Positions 30,899-39,810 are shown, counted from the stretch's first letter. The stretch is DNA of 64,000 bases from Psychrobacter maritimus (GCF_904846345.1 NZ_CAJHAJ010000001.1:434001-498000); one strand, 5' to 3'. The notes: generated from the letters alone by a model not told the origin. Numbers and translations are program-made.

Positions 30899-31341
30899 AA
30901 GAAGGCCTATCATTAGATAATTTATAGTTAAAGCTAAATATCAAACAGCTTCACATTAAAAACGGGGATAAAATCAATGCTCTACTTTAGCATAATTTGC
31001 TTTTATTGCCTTTGAAAATAGCCATGTTTTAAATTAACAACACATTGGCTAAAGCGCCTTTTCATTTAAAAATCACTTCAGAACAACTGCTAAGTAATGA
31101 AAAGCTGGCGCTAAATAAAATAAAAGCCCTAAAAGCAGTTTATAATAAGGCATCGATTACCATTCAATATAAGTTTCTAGCGCCATACCTGATGGCGTTT
31201 TTTATTTTTACCAGTTTTTAGCCATTTACTAAGACAGTTTTGGGTCTTTTAGCAGTACAGATTTTTACTAGCCTAGATTTTGCTAAGACATGCTTTATTA
31301 GAGCTGACTTTATTAAGAAACAATCCATTAGGAAATACTGT
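30899..31341. other. Divergent region ispH-gmk with an orphan terminator
   Basis: About 440 AT-rich bases holding promoters for ispH (leftward) and gmk (rightward). A rightward Rho-independent terminator at 31181-31207 lies about 135 bases upstream of gmk, with no rightward gene before it. No ORF with a ribosome site was seen in 30920-31180. Confidence 0.5.
31181..31207 (+). terminator. Orphan terminator or attenuator upstream of gmk
   Basis: Stem CGCCAT / ATGGCG, loop ACCTG, followed by TTTTTTATTTTT. Its rightward polarity and lack of an upstream rightward gene suggest attenuation of gmk or the end of a small RNA. Confidence 0.6.
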
Positions 31342-31968
31342 ATGACAGGTTCATTATTTATTATTACCGCCGCTTCGGGTACAGGCAAGACTTCACTGGT
31401 AAAGCAGTTATTGGCCACCACCAATGATTTGACTGTCAGCGTGTCGCACACCACGCGCGCCCCGCGTCCCGGTGAGATTGATGGTCATCATTATCATTTT
31501 ACCGATGTTGATAAATTCGTCACCGCCATCGGTGAGGGCAAGTTTTTAGAACATGCCGAAGTGTTTGGCAATTATTATGGTACTTCAGAGCAAAGCGTGC
31601 GGGCGCAGTTAGAAGCTGGCGTTGATGTTATCCTAGAGATTGATTGGCAAGGGGCGCTACAAGTGAAAAAAATCTTCACTGACGCGACGATGATTTTCAT
31701 TTTGCCGCCAAGTATTGCTACCTTACGTCAACGTCTATCGACGCGCGCGCAAGATACGCTAGAAGTGATAGAGCAGCGTTTAGCAGGCGCAGTCACTGAG
31801 ATGGCACAATACGTACATTTTGATTTTGTGATTATTAATGATAATTTCGAAGTTGCACTAACTGAGCTCAAAGCCGTTATCGTCGCTGATAGACAGACGC
31901 TTAAACGCCAACAGCAGCGTTACCATCGCACCATTACCAACTTACTGAGTACTAAAGTAGAAGAGTAG
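31342..31968 (+). CDS. gmk: Guanylate kinase
   Basis: Phosphorylates GMP to GDP using ATP. P-loop in [18 protein letters not shown] (ASGTGKT, residues 11-17), [21 protein letters not shown] (GMP site) and [16 protein letters not shown]. An open frame begins at 31240 but ATG 31342 is chosen: AGGAAA precedes it by 6-8 bases and the family starts at this point (208 residues). First gene of the gmk-rpoZ-spoT order usual in gammaproteobacteria. A four-tract G-run follows the stop. Confidence 0.97.
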   Translation: MTGSLFIITAASGTGKTSLVKQLLATTNDLTVSVSHTTRAPRPGEIDGHHYHFTDVDKFVTAIGEGKFLEHAEVFGNYYGTSEQSVRAQLEAGVDVILEIDWQGALQVKKIFTDATMIFILPPSIATLRQRLSTRAQDTLEVIEQRLAGAVTEMAQYVHFDFVIINDNFEVALTELKAVIVADRQTLKRQQQRYHRTITNLLSTKVEE

Positions 31969-31979
31969 CCAAAAGAAAA

Positions 31980-32001
31980 GGGAAAGGGAAAGGGAAAGGG
32001 G
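31980..32001 (+). repeat. GGGAAA tandem repeat, G-quadruplex motif
   Basis: Four G-tracts (31980-31982, 31986-31988, 31992-31994, 31998-32001) separated by AAA loops, on the coding strand 12 bases after the gmk stop. It fits the intramolecular quadruplex pattern G3 A3 G3 A3 G3 A3 G4. Confidence 0.85.
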
Positions 32002-32214
32002 AATGCTAAAGTCGCATTATTCGTTATTCGTCCTCTTATCTGGGCATTGCACGCGGCGGCGTAGATATAAGTAGCAGCCGATATAAAAAGCAACCACGCG
32101 CTTAAACAAAAAATGCTATAATGCCTAGCTATCCCCCTTTTGTATTTTTGATATTATTTTTATTGAGTGGCGGACAAGCTCCGTGACTAATAAAAACAAC
32201 CGAGGTAGCTATTT

Positions 32215-32475
32215 ATGGCACGAGTGACGATTGAAGATTGTTTGGATAATGTTGATAATCGCTTTGAGCTGGTATTGGTCGCAAGCAAGCGCGCCCGTCA
32301 GTTGGCCAAAGGTATTGCTGAACCGTTGGTTGACGTTGATAACGACAAGCCTACTGTATTGGCCTTGCGTGAAATTGCTGCGGGAAAAATCACCCGTGAC
32401 ATTTTAAATCAGCCAGATCATAACTTTGCTACAAGCTCATTAGATTTAGCATTATCAGGCGATCATAGCTTCTAA
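32215..32475 (+). CDS. rpoZ: RNA polymerase omega subunit
   Basis: 86 residues with the omega signature [33 protein letters not shown]. Helps beta-prime folding and, together with DksA, is part of the ppGpp response, which suits its place before spoT. GAGGTAG precedes the ATG. A terminator follows at 32567. Confidence 0.97.
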   Translation: MARVTIEDCLDNVDNRFELVLVASKRARQLAKGIAEPLVDVDNDKPTVLALREIAAGKITRDILNQPDHNFATSSLDLALSGDHSF

Positions 32476-32566
32476 TAAGGCTTTATTAGCCAGCTTTCAA
32501 AACATGGCTTTTAGTAGTTGTTTTGTACGACCACTTTATTAAGTGATGACATTCCTGATTGATAAG

Positions 32567-32593
32567 AACCACAGCATAGGCTGTGGTTTTTTG
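32567..32593 (+). terminator. Terminator of rpoZ
   Basis: Stem AACCACAGC / GCTGTGGTT with loop ATAG and a T-run (TTTTTTGG). Confidence 0.88.
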
Positions 32594-32636
32594 GTTGTAA
32601 GACTATCGATAACGTTACTTATAGTGCTAAGTTATT

Positions 32637-32768
32637 GTAGTCAATTCAAAACGAAATAGTACTCTGCTGGGATAAATTTCCCTCGCTTGCTGTGCGCTTT
32701 GCACTCCAGAGGCTTCGAAAAATTTATCCCAGCAGTATGTTGTTATTTTTCAAATTAAATCGACTATA
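32637..32768. repeat. Palindromic repeat element, copy A
   Basis: Inner perfect 16-bp arms CTGCTGGGATAAATTT (32664-32679) and complement (32720-32735) around a core with GCTTGCTGTGC (32685-32695) and CCAGAGGCT. Weaker outer inverted repeats extend to GTAGTCAATT on the left and CGACTATATA on the right. Related to copies at 38280 and 57028. Confidence 0.75.
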
Positions 32769-32924
32769 TATTAAACAGTTAGCAATTTTAACCACCGTTT
32801 ATAGCGAAAATCCTACCATTGAGTGGGAATTTCTTAATTTTTGCATAGCCTACTCGCTTAGCAGTTGACATTGAATGCGATTTACGATTAATTAGAGGGT
32901 GGTCTGCCCCTTTTTTAGCTCTGC

Positions 32925-32956
32925 GTCTTTAAGCTTTGATGTCTTTAAGCTTTGAT
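32925..32956. repeat. Exact 16-bp tandem duplication before spoT
   Basis: GTCTTTAAGCTTTGAT occurs twice back to back (32925-32940 and 32941-32956). It lies 105 bases before the spoT start, in its probable leader or promoter. Confidence 0.85.
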
Positions 32957-33060
32957 AGCGTAGGTCAGCATTCATTCAGTCACCATTTACCCAAACAGTC
33001 GAGAACCAAGAAACCGTCTTGAACTGACAAATAGGTATTGGAAAATAGGATCGCCGCTTT

Positions 33061-35250
33061 ATGAGTCAAACCTTACCCAAACTCAGTCATCCTTTAGTTG
33101 ATGACGCTCAATATAATCTGCTGCGCTCAGTAGGTTATCTCACTGCGGCTGAACGTAGTGATATTATTGATGCCTGTGAGTTCGGTGATATTGCGCATAT
33201 CAAAGACAAGCGTAAATCAGGGGAGCCTTATATCACCCATCCGATTGCCGTTGCCGAAATATTGGCAGGCTTTCGCTTGGATCGCGATACGATTATTGCA
33301 GCCATCCTCCATGACACGGTCGAAGATACCGAGATCAGTGCTGAGCAGATTCAGCAGCGTTATGGCAAAATAGTGGCAAGACTGGTCGACGGTGTGACCA
33401 AATTAAAATCATCGACCCATAATAAACAAGAAAATAAAGCGGCAACCTTTCATAAAATTCTAACTGCCACCCTTGCCGATCCACGGGTATTGATTATCAA
33501 ACTGGCTGACCGCCTACATAATATGTCGACGCTGGATGCGGTACGCCCAGAAAAACAGCGCACCACTGCGCAAGAAACCCTAGATTTTTATGTGCCCTTT
33601 GCACGCTTAATGGGTCTCAATGACATTGCCGATTATATCGAAGTGCTTTGCTATCGTAACCTTGACTCCGATATGTATAACAAGCTGTCTGATAAGCTGC
33701 TACAACATGGACTTGGGCGTAATTTTCAAAGAGAGGCCATTCATCGCTATTTAAGTATTGTTCTAAACAATCTTGGTCTGAATGGCATGGTTAAAGTCTT
33801 AGACAATCGCGTCGTTATCTTTCGCCAATTTTTCCGTAATCGCGGTGAAATCAATGCGCTGTTGCGCCATTATGCGTTTGAGATTGTCCTTGATAATATC
33901 GAAGCCTGCGACAAATTGGCTTATTATCTGATTAAAAAATATCAGATTGATGACAGCCATATCGCTGACAATATTCGCCGCCCGCTACCGGGTGGTAATC
34001 AGTCGCTGACCCTTATCTATGAGCGCGACAATGATTTTGTCAAAGTGACGATTTTAACCAAGCAAATGCAGAACGCGGCAAGGCTTGGCGTTATTGGCGC
34101 AGAACACGCCTCCGATGTCAGTCAATCGGTCATTCAAGCCTCATTACGCAATATGAAAGACTTGGTCGACGATGAAGACAGCTTGGATGAGGACAGCCCT
34201 GACTTTTCAGCGGCGGTCTCCACCATTAATGAGCTGATGGATTATCTGCACTCGAGTAAAATCATCTGCTACAGTCCGCAGGGGCGCGCTTATGAGCTAC
34301 CGCAGGGTGCAACGGCGTTAGACTTTGCTTATGCCGTTGGACCTATGGTCGGTAATGTTGCCGTCGGTGCCAATGTCGATAACAAACATGCAAAACTTGG
34401 CACGGTACTTAAAAACGGTCAGTTGGTCGAGATTGAAGTAAACAGTCACTCTGAGCCAAAAGCGGAATGGCTTGGCTTTGTGGTCACCAATAAAGCCCGG
34501 GTAGAGATTTTGCGCTGGTTTAAAGACTTATCTCCTGCAGACAAGCAGCATCACGGTATGCAAGCTTTAGACCGCGCCTTAAAAACGTATCAGAAAAGCC
34601 TCGATGATTTAAGCGAAAGTGACTGGAAAAACCTCACCGAATGGCGCGGTTTGACAGAGAAAGATGCGCTATTTGAGCAAATAAGCTCGGGTACGTTACT
34701 GCCCCAACTGGTGGTCACCCGTTTGTTTAGCGATGAGGTCAGTGATATTCAATCGCAAGAACATATTGATGATATGACCCAGCCGCAGCAGCTGATTGTC
34801 AATGCCTCAGGCGTCGAGCTTGATTTTGCCAATTGCTGTCACCCGATTTATGGCGACCCTATCGTTGGCCATTTATCGCGTCATGGTTTGGTTGTCCATC
34901 GACATAAATGCTTTTCATTGGACGATATCCGTAAAGACAATCCTTATCAAGTTATTCAGTTGCGCTGGCGTAATGATAAAGCAATTAAGCAAAGCGACTC
35001 AGACGAACACGGTAGCAAAATCCGTTTCCCCGCTTACCTTAAGCTCTCAATCGCTCTCAGTGATGAGCAAATCAGTGAAGTGATTTATCATCTGCGCCAG
35101 TTAAATATCGGGGTCGAAAAGGTCGACGTGCGTAGCAGCGATACCATTATTCATATCGTGGTACGTAGTCGCAATCATTTAGCGCAAGGTATTCGCGAAT
35201 TACGCTCATTACTTGGCTTCCCTAATATTATCCGGCTCTACCAATTATAA
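33061..35250 (+). CDS. spoT: SpoT-type (p)ppGpp hydrolase with degenerate synthetase domain
   Basis: 729-residue RSH protein. The HD hydrolase is intact: THPIAVAEILA, ILHDTVEDTE (about residues 82-91), RLVDGVTKLK, LIIKLADRLHNMSTL. The synthetase domain is degenerate: the usual D-x-YAFRxIV strand reads RHYAFEIVLD (about 266), RxKDYIxxPKxNGYQSLHT reads SHIADNIRRPLPGGNQSLT, and the catalytic Glu strand ExQIRT reads KVTILT. TGS (from about 400), zinc-finger-like CCHPIYGDPIVG and C-terminal ACT (from about 655) are present. So it probably only degrades (p)ppGpp, with RelA elsewhere making it; this agrees with what is known for Moraxellaceae SpoT. Downstream of rpoZ and upstream of ridA. Confidence 0.95.
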   Translation: MSQTLPKLSHPLVDDAQYNLLRSVGYLTAAERSDIIDACEFGDIAHIKDKRKSGEPYITHPIAVAEILAGFRLDRDTIIAAILHDTVEDTEISAEQIQQRYGKIVARLVDGVTKLKSSTHNKQENKAATFHKILTATLADPRVLIIKLADRLHNMSTLDAVRPEKQRTTAQETLDFYVPFARLMGLNDIADYIEVLCYRNLDSDMYNKLSDKLLQHGLGRNFQREAIHRYLSIVLNNLGLNGMVKVLDNRVVIFRQFFRNRGEINALLRHYAFEIVLDNIEACDKLAYYLIKKYQIDDSHIADNIRRPLPGGNQSLTLIYERDNDFVKVTILTKQMQNAARLGVIGAEHASDVSQSVIQASLRNMKDLVDDEDSLDEDSPDFSAAVSTINELMDYLHSSKIICYSPQGRAYELPQGATALDFAYAVGPMVGNVAVGANVDNKHAKLGTVLKNGQLVEIEVNSHSEPKAEWLGFVVTNKARVEILRWFKDLSPADKQHHGMQALDRALKTYQKSLDDLSESDWKNLTEWRGLTEKDALFEQISSGTLLPQLVVTRLFSDEVSDIQSQEHIDDMTQPQQLIVNASGVELDFANCCHPIYGDPIVGHLSRHGLVVHRHKCFSLDDIRKDNPYQVIQLRWRNDKAIKQSDSDEHGSKIRFPAYLKLSIALSDEQISEVIYHLRQLNIGVEKVDVRSSDTIIHIVVRSRNHLAQGIRELRSLLGFPNIIRLYQL

Positions 35251-35409
35251 AATCAGCTAAAATAAATGTTAAAATCCATACCTTTTACCTATGCCTTTTA
35301 AGCGTTAGGCATTAACCTTTATATTTAATTTTAAGCGTTTAACGCAGCCTGACATTTTTGGCTCACTTTTCAACCAAATAAACATCAAAAAATATCATAA
35401 GGATATAAT

Positions 35410-35790
35410 ATGACTCGTCAAACCATTCAAACCGATAAAGCACCTGCAGCCGTTGGCACTTACTCACAAGCGGTAAAAGTTGGTAATACTGTTTATATTT
35501 CAGGTCAGCTAGGTTTTGACCCTATCACCATGGAACTAAAAGAAGGGTTCGATGCACAAGCGAAGCAAGTATTTGAAAACATCAAAGCCATTTGTGAAGC
35601 TGCTGGTGGCAGCTTAAATGACGTGGTCAAATTCAATGTCTCTTTAACCGACTTAAATGACTTTGCGGCGTTAAACGAAGTGTTCGTTGCGAATTTAAGC
35701 GAGCCATACCCTGCCCGCGCAGCCGTACAAGTCGCAGCCCTACCTAAAGGCGGCGTGGTTGAAATTGAATCTATTATGTATATTGAATAA
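35410..35790 (+). CDS. ridA: RidA family reactive-intermediate deaminase
   Basis: 126 residues matching the RidA/YjgF/UK114 family: TDKAPAAVGTYSQAVKVGN, VYISGQLGFDP, FENIKAICEAAG, and the C-terminal arginine segment YPARAAVQVAALPKGGVVEIE (Arg contacts the imine). Trimeric enzyme that hydrolyses enamine/imine intermediates such as 2-aminoacrylate. AAGGATATAAT stands before the ATG. It follows spoT by 160 bases, a linkage common in gammaproteobacteria. Confidence 0.95.
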   Translation: MTRQTIQTDKAPAAVGTYSQAVKVGNTVYISGQLGFDPITMELKEGFDAQAKQVFENIKAICEAAGGSLNDVVKFNVSLTDLNDFAALNEVFVANLSEPYPARAAVQVAALPKGGVVEIESIMYIE

Positions 35791-35837
35791 GACGGTTATT
35801 GAGCTTTATTAAGCTCTACGGCTTTATGTTCAATGAT

Positions 35838-35866
35838 AATAAGCTTAGCATCGTGCTAAGCTTATT
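35838..35866. terminator. Long hairpin after ridA
   Basis: Perfect 13-bp stem AATAAGCTTAGCA / TGCTAAGCTTATT with loop TCG. The T-run after it is poor (GGTCTTTAT), so termination may be weak or the hairpin may stabilise the 3' end. Confidence 0.6.
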
Positions 35867-35938
35867 GGTCTTTATCTATTTATCTCTTAACCTTTCTTCC
35901 TAATCCCTATTCACCTGATAAGACTGCGAAGCCCTTTT

Positions 35939-38236
35939 ATGTTGCTACAAGTTGCGCTACCCGTGCCCCTTTATCGGGTGTTTGACTACAGCTTGCCAAC
36001 AGATAGCAGCGCGTTGCCGCATAGCACTTCAGCTCATATACCGCCTATTGGTAGCCGTGTCGAAGTATCCTTTGGTCGTCAAACCTTAATCGGTATCGTT
36101 ATTGCTCATATTGCTGCAGCGGATAGCGACGTACCCCTCAATAAGCTCAAACCCATTAATAAATGCTTAGATGCTGAGCCAATTTTAGATACCAGTATGC
36201 TAAAGCTGGCGCATTGGCTGGCGCGTTATTATCACTATCCGCTTGGTGATGTCTTGGCGGTGATGTTGCCAACCCTCGTGCGGCAAGGTAAGCCGCTAGA
36301 CTTGCTGATTACCCATTGGCGCATTTTGCCGCATGTAAGCGACGACGATTTTCGCGCCAATGCAAAAAAGCAAAAGCAACAGTTTGAGATGCTTAAATTA
36401 CACGGTGAGCACGGCGCTAGCGAGGATATTCTGCTCTTAGAAGGGATGCAGCGCAGTTTCTTAAAAGCGCTAGAAGAAAAAGGCCTTATCGAGCGCTATA
36501 TTCAGAATAAACAAGCACCTGCTCCTGTTAAATTAGCAACCATGCCGCTTGACCTTAATGAAGAGCAACAGCTTGCCGTTACTGCGATTATTGCTGCTCA
36601 TGAAGATAAGCAATATACGGGGTTTTTATTAAATGGTATTACCGGTAGTGGCAAGACCGAAGTCTACTTGCAGGCGATGCAAGCAGTCTTAGAAGCCGGC
36701 AAGCAAGTTTTGATTTTGGTGCCAGAGATTGGACTCACGCCGCAGACGCGCGCGCGTTTTGCCAGTCGCTTTGCCGCTCATATTGTCTTACTGCATTCGG
36801 GTATGAACAATACCCATCGCCTGCAAGGCTGGCAAGATTGCCGTACCGGTCATGCGCAAATTATCATTGGAACGCGCTCAGCGGTGCTCTATCCCTTTGC
36901 AGATCTGGGCTTAATTGTCGTTGATGAAGCGCATGATGGCTCTTATAAGCAGCAAGATACGCTGCGCTATCATGCCGCCGACGTCGCGCTTTATCGCGGA
37001 CTACAAGCCAATATCCCCGTCGTCCTTGGTACGGCGACGCCGTCTCTTGAGCATCTAAAACTGGTCGATGATGGCAAGCTGGTAGAGTGTCAATTGCAAA
37101 CTCGCCCTGGTAATGCCAAGCTTGCAAGCATGCAGCTGATTGATGCGCGCCTGCAAAGTACGCATCAACAAACGACGGACGAAGGCGCTCGCTATGATAC
37201 TGGTCTGACCGATGCGCTGATTGGCGCAATACGGCAAACGCTAGAGGTTGGCGATCAAGTTTTAATATTTCTAAATCGTCGCGGCTATGCGCCAGTTTTG
37301 CTATGCGAAGCTTGCGGTTGGCAAGCAGATTGTCCACGCTGTGATGCGCATTTAACTGTCCATTATAATAGCCAATCGCCATCTAATTCCTATTCAAGCA
37401 GCTCATATTTAAAATGCCACCACTGCGATTGGCAAGCCTATATTCCAACGGTTTGCCCTGATTGTGGCAGTCAAAATTTGGATGCCAAAGGAATGGGCAC
37501 TACAAGGCTCAGCGAAAACTTGCATGCGATTTTTGCCAATCCGCAAACCAGTAAAGAGCTGTACCCCATTATCCAAATCGATCGCGATACCACCAGACGT
37601 AAAGACAGCTGGGAAAATATCTATCAGCGTATCAATGAAGGCAAGCCTGCCATCTTAGTCGGTACGCAAATGGTCGCCAAAGGTCATCATTTTCCTAACG
37701 TTACGTTGGTCTGCTTGCCCAATGCTGATCGTGGCTTTTTATCCGCCGATTTTCGCTCGCCGGAACATACTGCACAACTGATGGTTCAGGTCGCAGGGCG
37801 TGCCGGTCGCGGTGATAAATCGGGGCGCGTATTGATTCAAACGCTGCAACCCGATAATGAGCTGTTATTAAAATTGGTAAAAGATGGTTATTTATCATTC
37901 GCACGTGAGCTACTGCAAGAACGTAAAATGATGGGCTTGCCGCCGCATAGCCACGCTGCCCTAATACGCTGTGAAGGCAAAACCCTTACCGCCACGACGC
38001 AAGCGCTTAAAGATGCGATTGCTATTTTGCCAAATGGGCATAATCTTGCTGTCCTCGGTCCTATCGATGCGCCAATGAGTAAAAAGAACAGTCGCTACCA
38101 CGTGCAGTTACTACTATTAGGCAAAGACAGACAGCAATTACATCGGGTATTACATCACTGGTGGCAGCCTGTACTTACCTTGCCAAGCGCCAAATATCTG
38201 AAGCTGACCTTGGATATTGACCCTGTTGGCTGGTAA
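35939..38236 (+). CDS. priA: Primosomal replication restart helicase PriA
   Basis: 765-residue 3'-5' helicase that reloads DnaB at stalled forks. N-terminal DNA 3'-end binding domain (LLQVALPVPLYRVFDYSLP), Walker A NGITGSGKTEVYL (about 232-244), DEAH box VVDEAHDGSYKQQ (about 327), two zinc-binding sites with four Cys pairs (CEACGW, CPRCDA, CHHCDW, CPDCGS), and motifs VGTQMVAKGHHFPN and QVAGRAGRGDKSG. Preceded by a hairpin; single gene. Confidence 0.97.
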   Translation: MLLQVALPVPLYRVFDYSLPTDSSALPHSTSAHIPPIGSRVEVSFGRQTLIGIVIAHIAAADSDVPLNKLKPINKCLDAEPILDTSMLKLAHWLARYYHYPLGDVLAVMLPTLVRQGKPLDLLITHWRILPHVSDDDFRANAKKQKQQFEMLKLHGEHGASEDILLLEGMQRSFLKALEEKGLIERYIQNKQAPAPVKLATMPLDLNEEQQLAVTAIIAAHEDKQYTGFLLNGITGSGKTEVYLQAMQAVLEAGKQVLILVPEIGLTPQTRARFASRFAAHIVLLHSGMNNTHRLQGWQDCRTGHAQIIIGTRSAVLYPFADLGLIVVDEAHDGSYKQQDTLRYHAADVALYRGLQANIPVVLGTATPSLEHLKLVDDGKLVECQLQTRPGNAKLASMQLIDARLQSTHQQTTDEGARYDTGLTDALIGAIRQTLEVGDQVLIFLNRRGYAPVLLCEACGWQADCPRCDAHLTVHYNSQSPSNSYSSSSYLKCHHCDWQAYIPTVCPDCGSQNLDAKGMGTTRLSENLHAIFANPQTSKELYPIIQIDRDTTRRKDSWENIYQRINEGKPAILVGTQMVAKGHHFPNVTLVCLPNADRGFLSADFRSPEHTAQLMVQVAGRAGRGDKSGRVLIQTLQPDNELLLKLVKDGYLSFARELLQERKMMGLPPHSHAALIRCEGKTLTATTQALKDAIAILPNGHNLAVLGPIDAPMSKKNSRYHVQLLLLGKDRQQLHRVLHHWWQPVLTLPSAKYLKLTLDIDPVGW

Positions 38237-38279
38237 TATCCAATTTCTTAGCGTGGTTCTTTAACTAGAATTATCACGC

Positions 38280-38428
38280 TATATTCAGTACTAAATAAAA
38301 TGGATACGTTATCTGACAACGTGAAACTGGTACAAATTTTTCTAGCTTGCTGTGCTTACGCCGACAGAGGCTGCAAAAAATTCATTCCAGTTTCACTGTA
38401 TCTTCTTTATATGGAGCTGACTATATAG
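38280..38428. repeat. Palindromic repeat element, copy B
   Basis: Inner arms GAAACTGG (38322-38329 region) and CCAGTTTC, continued by an A/T-rich pairing of AAATTTTT with AAAAATT, around core GCTTGCTGTGC (38345-38355) and CGACAGAGGCTGC. Outer ends TATATTCAGT and CTGACTATAT are partly complementary. Same family as the copies at 32637 and 57028. Confidence 0.75.
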
Positions 38429-38550
38429 CTTGCAGTCACTAACCAACGCTTTTCAAAATAGGCAATTCATCGTTTACCGCCTAGATACAGCAAGCATTTA
38501 TTAAATGTGCTAAATTCTTTATATCTGTCTGGTTTGAGCACAGCAAGCCC

Positions 38551-38583
38551 AGCTTTATAAGCAATCAAAGCTTTATAAGCAAT
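38551..38583. repeat. Direct repeat of 15 bp before the CDF exporter
   Basis: AGCTTTATAAGCAAT occurs at 38551-38565 and 38569-38583, spaced by 18 bases start to start. It lies 34 bases before the ATG of the exporter gene, a position suited to an operator or a leader structure. Confidence 0.7.
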
Positions 38584-38616
38584 AAAATTTTACCTTCTAT
38601 CATCCTGAGTGTTGTT

Positions 38617-39810
38617 ATGAATCAAAATCACCCAAAATCTGAAAAAAATGACCATTCTCATGAGAATGCTGCGGCTGATAACCATAAGCACGGCCAAAAG
38701 GATGCAGAAGGTCATTATACTAAAGACAGTTATACTGACGATAATCAAGACAATCACGACCACGATGAACACCTAGAACAGACGGTTGCACCACGCGATA
38801 CCAAAGGCTATCAGCGTACCTTGCTATTTAGTTTTATCATTATTACTGCCTATATGTTTGTCGAAGCCATCGGCGGCTGGCTCACTGGTAGTTTGGCGCT
38901 GCTGTCTGATGCTGGTCATATGCTCAGTGACGCGGTGGCCCTTGGCGCGACATTGATGGCATTTAAAATTGGTGAAAAAGCAGCCACCCATCAAAAGACC
39001 TTTGGTTATAAACGCTTTGAGATTTTAGTGGCAACGGTCAATGGTGCGACGTTGGTTATTATTGCGATCATGATTTTTTATGAGGCGATTAAACGCTTTA
39101 ATTCGCCGCCTGAGATTGCGACCCAAGGCATGCTTATCGTTGCTACCATTGGTATGTTGGTCAACATTTTGGTCGCTTGGCTGATGCACCGTGGCAGTCG
39201 GGGCACAGATGCGCATGGTCACAGTCATGTAGGCAGTAACGAGGACAGTCAAGGAAAAAATGCGGGTAAAGCACCGGTCAATCTGAATATGCAAAGTGCT
39301 TATTTGCATGTGTTAAGTGACTTAATGGGTTCGGTTGCCGCTATTGTTGCCGCGCTTTTGATGATGAGCTTTGGCTGGATTTGGGCGGATGCGGCGGCCT
39401 CGGTGATTGTCGCCATATTGATTTTGTTTAGTGGTTACCGCGTCGTCCGTGATTCGGTCCATATCCTGATGGAAGGTACGCCAGAAGGTATATCGCTAGT
39501 TGAGGTCGAAGACAAATTACTTGCCCACCCGCAAGTACGACAAGTCCATGACCTGCATGTTTGGAGTATCACCAGCGGTCTCAACGCCCTATCGTGTCAC
39601 GTGGTCGTCGATGGCGAAATGAGTATTTATGAGTCCAGTATCCTGATTACCAGTTTAGAGCAAAGCCTCCTTGAGCTTGATATTCACCATGCGACCATTC
39701 AGGTTGAAAGCTTAGCGCATCCGCAAACCAAGACGCATAGCGATGCTTTAGTTTGCGATATCTCACAGCAGGCGACTGATACCAATAATCATATTGGTCA
39801 CAACCATTAA
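38617..39810 (+). CDS. zitB: Cation diffusion facilitator, zinc-type exporter
   Basis: 397 residues. N-terminal 65 residues are rich in His/Asp/Asn/Lys (HSHENAAADNHKHGQKD, DNQDNHDHDEH), a metal-binding pattern. Then six hydrophobic helices with the metal sites in helices 2 and 5: LLSDAGHMLSDAVALG (H-D) and YLHVLSDLMGSVAAIV. A His-rich loop between helices 4 and 5 (GTDAHGHSHVGSNED) and a C-terminal cytoplasmic dimer domain (VHDLHVWSITSGLNALSCHVVV) complete a CDF of the ZitB/CzcD group. H-D/H-D residues point to zinc (inference). Gene symbol by similarity. Confidence 0.9.
   Translation: MNQNHPKSEKNDHSHENAAADNHKHGQKDAEGHYTKDSYTDDNQDNHDHDEHLEQTVAPRDTKGYQRTLLFSFIIITAYMFVEAIGGWLTGSLALLSDAGHMLSDAVALGATLMAFKIGEKAATHQKTFGYKRFEILVATVNGATLVIIAIMIFYEAIKRFNSPPEIATQGMLIVATIGMLVNILVAWLMHRGSRGTDAHGHSHVGSNEDSQGKNAGKAPVNLNMQSAYLHVLSDLMGSVAAIVAALLMMSFGWIWADAAASVIVAILILFSGYRVVRDSVHILMEGTPEGISLVEVEDKLLAHPQVRQVHDLHVWSITSGLNALSCHVVVDGEMSIYESSILITSLEQSLLELDIHHATIQVESLAHPQTKTHSDALVCDISQQATDTNNHIGHNH

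Larger units (their letters stand above)
32476..33060. other. Intergenic region rpoZ-spoT with palindromic repeat
   Basis: 585 bases. Contains the rpoZ terminator, copy A of the palindromic repeat family (32637-32768), and an exact 16-bp tandem duplication at 32925-32956. The presence of a terminator implies spoT has its own promoter, probably between 32770 and 33000. No further gene seen. Confidence 0.6.
38237..38616. other. Intergenic region priA-zitB with palindromic repeat
   Basis: 380 bases. Contains copy B of the palindromic element (38280-38428), a degenerate opposite-strand piece at about 38523-38549, and a direct repeat AGCTTTATAAGCAAT at 38551-38565 and 38569-38583 just before the exporter gene. 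The exporter promoter is probably in 38440-38550. Confidence 0.6.
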
